Assembly: GCA_934511365.1 (NCBI GenBank)
Contig: CAKSWC010000001.1
Coordinates: 186,001 to 250,000 of the forward strand
From: an uncultured Eubacteriales bacterium
GTDB taxonomy: Bacteria; Bacillota; Clostridia; Oscillospirales; Acutalibacteraceae
Reading direction: 5' to 3'
Length of the DNA stretch: 64,000 nucleotides
Both the position numbers and the translations under genes were made by a program. The notes beneath the pieces are model-generated. The model did no database searches. It worked only from the letters and a program-made list of their open reading frames with translations, and was not told where the DNA came from. Positions 59,824 through 64,000 of the stretch are shown here, piece after piece (within the stretch, counting starts at the first letter, position 1; each line of letters opens with the position of its first letter).

Positions 59824-60174
59824 ATGATTAAAAGAAAAGAAAACATGACCGCAACCGTTAAAGTCAATATGCGCGGCGGCGACGGACAGGCCGTTGTTAC
59901 CGACATCCTCAATAAAGGCGAATATCAAGGCCACGCAAGGCTTGTTGGAACAATCCTTCTTGAGCCGGGCTGCTCAATCGGTGAGCACGTTCACGAAAAC
60001 GAGGAGGAAATCTTTTATATCATTGAAGGCACGGCAACATACAACGACAACGGAAAAACGGAGATTCTTCGCAAGGGCGACAGCTGCGTCTGCCTCGGCG
60101 GCCAGAAGCACTCCATTGCAAACCGCACCGAAAACGAAAATCTCACCGTTTTCGCCGTTATTCTCACATACTGA
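59824..60174 (+). CDS. Cupin domain protein
   Basis: The 116-residue single cupin barrel has a metal site: HVHENEEEIFYIIEG and KHSIANR. It is cytosolic. Start ATG 59824 follows GGGGG; ATG 59809 is nearly at the transcription start. Cupins are diverse in function, so no reaction is assigned. Confidence 0.88.
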   Translation: MIKRKENMTATVKVNMRGGDGQAVVTDILNKGEYQGHARLVGTILLEPGCSIGEHVHENEEEIFYIIEGTATYNDNGKTEILRKGDSCVCLGGQKHSIANRTENENLTVFAVILTY

Positions 60175-60189
60175 TAAATCGGTGTTTCC

Positions 60190-60852
60190 ATGGGCAAAAT
60201 GATTGTTATTGAAGGCCTTGACGGAAGCGGAAAGGGCACCCAGGCTGCCCTTCTGCTTGAAAGGCTCAAAAAAAGCGGAAGAAAGGCTTTTGCCATTGAC
60301 CTTCCGAATTATGCGGATGACTCGAGCGCCCTTGTCAAAATGTATCTCAGAGGCGAAATGGGAAGCCACCCCGGTGATGTCAATGCATACGCCGCCTCAA
60401 CCTTTTTTGCCGTTGACCGCTATGCAAGCTTCAAAAAATTCTGGCAGAATGAATATGACGGCGGAAAAATTATTGTTGCAAACCGCTACACCACATCCAA
60501 CGCCTGCCACCAGATGACAAAGCTGCCACGGGAAAGCTGGGACCCGTTTCTTGACTGGCTGTTTGATTTTGAATATGGCAAGCTTGGCATTCCGACTCCG
60601 GACTGCGTTGTTTTTCTTGATATGCCCGTTGAGGTTTCTCAAAAGCTTCTTGAAAAGCGATATCACAATGACGAAAGCAAAAAGGACATCCACGAGCTTG
60701 ACGTTGACTATCTTCACCACTGCCGCCTTGCCGCAAACTATGCCTGCGACAGGCTCGGCTGGAAAAGAATTGTCTGCGCCGAAAACGGCAGCCCAAAAAG
60801 CGTTGAGGAAATTGAAAACCTTGTTTTTGAAACAGCCTGCAAGTTTATATAA
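60190..60852 (+). CDS. tmk: Thymidylate kinase
   Basis: The 220-residue kinase phosphorylates dTMP to dTDP. The P-loop is EGLDGSGKGTQA. NRYTTSNACHQM aligns with the DRY motif of the family. It lies 15 bases after the cupin gene and 20 before the DJ-1 gene. The two-domain ThyX on the opposite strand supplies its substrate. The ribosome site is weak. Confidence 0.94.
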   Translation: MGKMIVIEGLDGSGKGTQAALLLERLKKSGRKAFAIDLPNYADDSSALVKMYLRGEMGSHPGDVNAYAASTFFAVDRYASFKKFWQNEYDGGKIIVANRYTTSNACHQMTKLPRESWDPFLDWLFDFEYGKLGIPTPDCVVFLDMPVEVSQKLLEKRYHNDESKKDIHELDVDYLHHCRLAANYACDRLGWKRIVCAENGSPKSVEEIENLVFETACKFI

Positions 60853-60872
60853 CCACATTCGGAGGTAATAGT

Positions 60873-61415
60873 ATGATATATTGTTTTCTTGCCGACGGCT
60901 TTGAGGAGACCGAGGCAATAGCTCCCATTGATATGCTCAGACGCGCCGGAATTACGGTGAAAACGGTCGGAATCAAAAAAAGCGTTGTTACCGGAAGCCA
61001 CTCGATTCCCGTCACCTGCGACCTCACAGACAGCGAGCTGCGGCTCAATGATGAGCTTGAGGGAATCATTCTCCCCGGCGGAATGCCCGGAACGCTGAAC
61101 CTTGACGCATCCCCGGCCGTTCACTCGGCCATTGACTTTGCGGTCAAAAACAAAAAGCTCGTCTGCGCAATCTGTGCCGCGCCGTCCATTCTCGGCAGGA
61201 AGAAGCTCCTCTTTGGAAAAGAAGCTACTGCTTTCCCCGGCTTTGAAAAAGAGCTTGAGGGCGCAATCATCAGCAAAGAGAGCGTTGTTAAAGACGGAAT
61301 TTTTATCACGGCAAAAGGCGCCGGCGTTGCCGTTGATTTCGGCCTTGAAATTGTTGCCGCAGTTGTTTCAAGGAGCAAAAGCGACGAAATCCGCGCCTCA
61401 ATTCAATGCAGATAA
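60873..61415 (+). CDS. DJ-1/PfpI family protein
   Basis: The 180-residue protein has the DJ-1 fold: FEETEAIAPIDMLRRAG with the conserved Glu and the nucleophilic Cys in VCAICAAPSILG. Members of this family act as glyoxalase III or deglycase, or as stress proteins. GGAGGTAATAGT precedes the start. Its end overlaps the next gene by 10 bases. Confidence 0.93.
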   Translation: MIYCFLADGFEETEAIAPIDMLRRAGITVKTVGIKKSVVTGSHSIPVTCDLTDSELRLNDELEGIILPGGMPGTLNLDASPAVHSAIDFAVKNKKLVCAICAAPSILGRKKLLFGKEATAFPGFEKELEGAIISKESVVKDGIFITAKGAGVAVDFGLEIVAAVVSRSKSDEIRASIQCR

Positions 61416-61987
61416 ACGAGAAGAAAAAGCTCCTTCGAGAAAAGGCCGCCGCGTTGCGTTCTGCGGTTGAAAACCGCGAGGAATTGAGTGAAAGAATTGC
61501 ACAAAAGCTTTTTTCGCTCGATGCTTATCTTTCCTGCAATCAAATTTTTGCGTATTTTTCATATGGCTGCGAAGTTCAGACAAAACTTATCATTGAAAAA
61601 GCGCTTTCAGACGGAAAAAAGACGGCTCTCCCCCGCTGCGAAAAAAGCGGAGCAATGAGCTTTCATTATATAAAGAGCAGAAGCGACCTTGAAGAAGGCG
61701 TTTTCAAGGGTATTTTTGAACCCAAAGTAAACTGCGAAAAAGCTGTTTTGAACGAAAAGACGCTCGTTCTTGTTCCGGCTCTTGCCTTTGGACGGGACGG
61801 AACGCGGCTCGGCCACGGAATGGGCTTTTATGACCGCTTCCTTTCCGGCTTCACGGGAAAAACGGTTGGGCTTTGCTTTGAAACAAGCCTTTTTGAAACG
61901 CTTCCGCAAGACGAAAACGATATCCCCGTTTTGTTCATCATTACGGAAAACGAAATCCTAAGCGGCAAAAACGCCGCTCAAACATAA
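61406..61987 (+). CDS. 5-formyltetrahydrofolate cyclo-ligase
   Basis: This 193-residue enzyme converts 5-formyl-THF to methenyl-THF using ATP. It has the core LGHGMGFYDRFL and the N-terminal KKLLREKAAALR helix. The start overlaps the DJ-1 end and has a weak ribosome site, so coupling is likely. It may feed folate for ThyX. Confidence 0.93.
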   Translation: MQINEKKKLLREKAAALRSAVENREELSERIAQKLFSLDAYLSCNQIFAYFSYGCEVQTKLIIEKALSDGKKTALPRCEKSGAMSFHYIKSRSDLEEGVFKGIFEPKVNCEKAVLNEKTLVLVPALAFGRDGTRLGHGMGFYDRFLSGFTGKTVGLCFETSLFETLPQDENDIPVLFIITENEILSGKNAAQT

Positions 61988-61997
61988 GGAGGACAAT

Positions 61998-63476
61998 ATG
62001 GACTCAAGATCATATCCGCCGTCGGAAAACGGACAGAACGGACAGGGCGCTCCGCGCTCCGGCAATCCGAGGGCAAACAACTTCAAAGTTTCGATTGACG
62101 CGTTCAATCACGTTCCGGACGAATATGTTCCGGCAAAAAGACCTGCCCCATACAGCGCACAGCAAAGGGCAGCGCATGAAAACTTTGAGGTCAATATTCC
62201 GAAAAAAAGACCCGCTCAGCAAAGACCGGCAGGTTCAAAAAGCGCAGCGGCAAAAAAGAAAAAAGCCGCCGCAAAAGGCAGAAATTCAAAAAATCCCCAA
62301 AGAAAACGCAGAGAGCCCGCCCGTCCGCTCACACCCGAACAAAGAGCGAAAATGAAAGAGCGCAAAAAGCTCAGGCGCACGCGCGGCCTCATTATCGCCG
62401 GAATCTGCGCCGTGATTATTGCAATCATCACAGCCACGGCTTCCGCCCTCGCCCTTTCAACAATCAATGACATTCTTGTTCTTAAAAAGAGCGACAGCAC
62501 AAAAACCGTTTCCGTTGTTATTCCGGACGGCTCTGATTTTAACGATGTTTATGACATCCTCTGCGATAACGGCCTTGTTCACCAGAAATTCATCACCAAG
62601 CTTTTTTGCAAGTTCAGGCATTATGACAAAGCCTACAGCTCAAAGCAGAAAAAGGATGTTGCAATCGAATACACCCCCGGCGTTTACTATCTTGAACCGG
62701 ACAGCGGCATTGAAGCCATGCTTGAAACCATCAAGAAATCAAACGCCGTTTCCAAGGACACCGTTAAGCTCACCTTCCCTGAGGGCTGGACGATTGCACA
62801 GGTCTTTGAAAAAATTGAAAAGTATAACGTCTGCACTGCCGAAAAGCTTTATGCAAACCTTGACATTGCCGGCCAGCAGTTCAGCTTCTATAAGAGCATT
62901 CCGGCAAATTCCGGCCGCTATCTCAAGGCGGAGGGCTATATCTTCCCGGATACCTATGACTTCTATATCGGCGAAAACGCAAACTCCGTTCTCAAAAAGC
63001 TCTTTTCAAACTTCAACCAAAAGTGGACAAAGGCTTACAAAGCAAAAGCAAAAGAACTCGGAATGACCCGGGATCAGATCATCATTCTGGCCTCGATCAT
63101 TCAGCGCGAGGCAAAAGACAAGTCGCAGATGGCGGACATCTCCTCCGTTCTCCACAATCGTCTGGACGATCCGGCAACCTATCCGCAGCTTCAGATGAAC
63201 TCAACGAAGGAATATATCACCGCCGTCAACAAATACGGCGTCTTTACCGACTTCTATTATTCAATCTATCTCGATTCCTACAACACTTACAGCATTGAGG
63301 GACTTCCTCCGGGAGCCATCTGCAACCCGGGAATTGACGCGATTGAAGCCGCGCTCAATCCGAGCAAGACCGACTACCACTTCTTCTGCCACGACAGCAA
63401 GGGCAACATCTATCTTGCCGAAACCGCCGCCGAGCACCAGAAGAACACCGAAAAAATCTTTTATGAATCGGATTGA
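61998..63476 (+). CDS. mltG: Endolytic murein transglycosylase MltG
   Basis: MltG cuts nascent glycan strands at the membrane. This 492-residue protein has a long basic, Pro/Lys-rich cytosolic N-terminus (about 1-125), one membrane helix (about 128-152) and an extracytoplasmic YceG domain. The catalytic Glu is in ASIIQREAKD. AAGGAGG precedes the ATG. It is followed by a U32 peptidase gene, a common gene order in Firmicutes. Confidence 0.94.
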   Translation: MDSRSYPPSENGQNGQGAPRSGNPRANNFKVSIDAFNHVPDEYVPAKRPAPYSAQQRAAHENFEVNIPKKRPAQQRPAGSKSAAAKKKKAAAKGRNSKNPQRKRREPARPLTPEQRAKMKERKKLRRTRGLIIAGICAVIIAIITATASALALSTINDILVLKKSDSTKTVSVVIPDGSDFNDVYDILCDNGLVHQKFITKLFCKFRHYDKAYSSKQKKDVAIEYTPGVYYLEPDSGIEAMLETIKKSNAVSKDTVKLTFPEGWTIAQVFEKIEKYNVCTAEKLYANLDIAGQQFSFYKSIPANSGRYLKAEGYIFPDTYDFYIGENANSVLKKLFSNFNQKWTKAYKAKAKELGMTRDQIIILASIIQREAKDKSQMADISSVLHNRLDDPATYPQLQMNSTKEYITAVNKYGVFTDFYYSIYLDSYNTYSIEGLPPGAICNPGIDAIEAALNPSKTDYHFFCHDSKGNIYLAETAAEHQKNTEKIFYESD

Positions 63477-63480
63477 TAAA

Positions 63481-64000
63481 ATGAAAACCGAACTCAAAAA
63501 ACCGGAGCTTCTTGCCCCCGCCGGGGACATGGAAAGGCTCAAGGCCGCAGTTAAGTATAAAGCAGACGCCGTCTATTTAGGCGGCTCTGTTTTTGGAATG
63601 AGAACCGCGCCGGAAAATTTCAGCAATGAACAACTTAAAAAAGCCTGCGATTACTGCCACGAAAAAGGCGTAAAAGTTTATCAGACGGTCAACACCCTGC
63701 CGCGCAACGGCGAGCTTGAACTGCTCCCCTCTTTCCTTGAAAACGCTCAAAACAGCGGCGTTGACGCATTCATCGTTTCCGACCTCGGAGTGATGGAATA
63801 CGCAAAAAAATATGCACCGGAGGTTGAACTCCACGTTTCAACTCAAGCCGGAATTGTGAATTTTGCCGCGGCAAACGCCTTTTACGCCCTCGGCGCAAAA
63901 AGAATCGTTACGGCGCGTGAGCTTTCGCTCGAAGAGATTGCGCAAATCAGAAAAAACATTCCGCCGGACATGGACATTGAATGCTTTGTTCACGGAGCGA
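63481..64000 (+). CDS. U32 family peptidase, 5' part (runs off the window)
   Basis: The frame opens with MKTELKKPELLAPAGDMERL and stays open to the end. Conserved features are AVYLGGSVFGMR, YQTVNTL and the end ECFVHGA, which is the start of the radical-free U32 active region. U32 proteins act as collagenase-like peptidases or in tRNA hydroxylation (TrhP). It starts 4 bases after the mltG stop, so it is co-transcribed. Only about 173 residues are visible. Confidence 0.92.
   Translation, partial: MKTELKKPELLAPAGDMERLKAAVKYKADAVYLGGSVFGMRTAPENFSNEQLKKACDYCHEKGVKVYQTVNTLPRNGELELLPSFLENAQNSGVDAFIVSDLGVMEYAKKYAPEVELHVSTQAGIVNFAAANAFYALGAKRIVTARELSLEEIAQIRKNIPPDMDIECFVHGA

Overview
The window looks like a chromosomal segment of an anaerobic, probably gut-dwelling member of Clostridia (Bacillota), most likely near the Oscillospirales/Ruminococcaceae. 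This is inferred from the V-type ATPase operon, SleB-type cortex hydrolase, FeoAB, ThyX, DUF5685 next to a J-domain protein, many BIG2/Fn3 secreted proteins, strong AGGAGG ribosome sites and canonical sigma-A promoters (TTGACA-17-TATAAT). No phage, integrase, transposase, CRISPR array or rRNA operon was seen.

Layout. 1-5.3 kb: 3' part of a GH31 glycosidase, a membrane protein, sleB (minus), and an operon of DUF5685, J-domain and membrane proteins. 5.4-12.6 kb (minus): tRNA-editing protein, lipocalin-like repeat proteins, an SGNH esterase with eight BIG2 domains, and a DacF-like protein whose catalytic motifs are all degenerate. 12.9-18 kb: a phosphoesterase with altered metal ligands, feoAB, and a two-gene aconitase X. 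18.2-26.9 kb (minus): nine-gene V-type ATPase operon. 27-33 kb: FkbM methyltransferase, FAD oxidoreductase, rfbC-rfbD, and a second SGNH esterase. 33.2-36 kb (minus): a lysine-riboswitch-controlled amino acid ABC transporter whose binding protein has its two lobes in reversed order. 36-42 kb: phosphoesterase, ftsZ, membrane PPIase, alpha/beta hydrolase. 42.3-43.5 kb: two tRNA-Ser genes, a 163-bp palindromic multi-hairpin element, a four-helix-bundle gene and a gene remnant. 43.6-51.4 kb: Ca2+ P-type ATPase, BIG2 protein, lipoprotein-DUF4234 pair facing an XRE regulator across a shared operator, and the UPF0210/UPF0237 pair. 51.6-56 kb: comM, an AbrB-PIN toxin-antitoxin pair, GNAT, and a two-domain ThyX. 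56.2-59.6 kb: a 1146-residue secreted protein with about 17 His/Cys repeats and two Fn3 domains. 59.8-64 kb: cupin, tmk, DJ-1, 5-formyl-THF cyclo-ligase, mltG and a U32 peptidase running off the end.

How it fits together. Several genes serve general physiology: ion pumping (V-ATPase, Ca2+ ATPase), Fe(II) and lysine uptake, dTMP synthesis (ThyX, Tmk), folate salvage, division (FtsZ), and wall turnover (SleB, MltG, DacF-like). A second theme is a secreted or surface protein set built from BIG2, Fn3, lipocalin-like and His/Cys repeats. The most unusual items are the circularly permuted lysine-binding protein under an L-box, the motif-dead DacF homologue, the palindromic element with a second partial copy 10 kb away, the His/Cys repeat protein, and the ThyX tandem with a mutated first signature.
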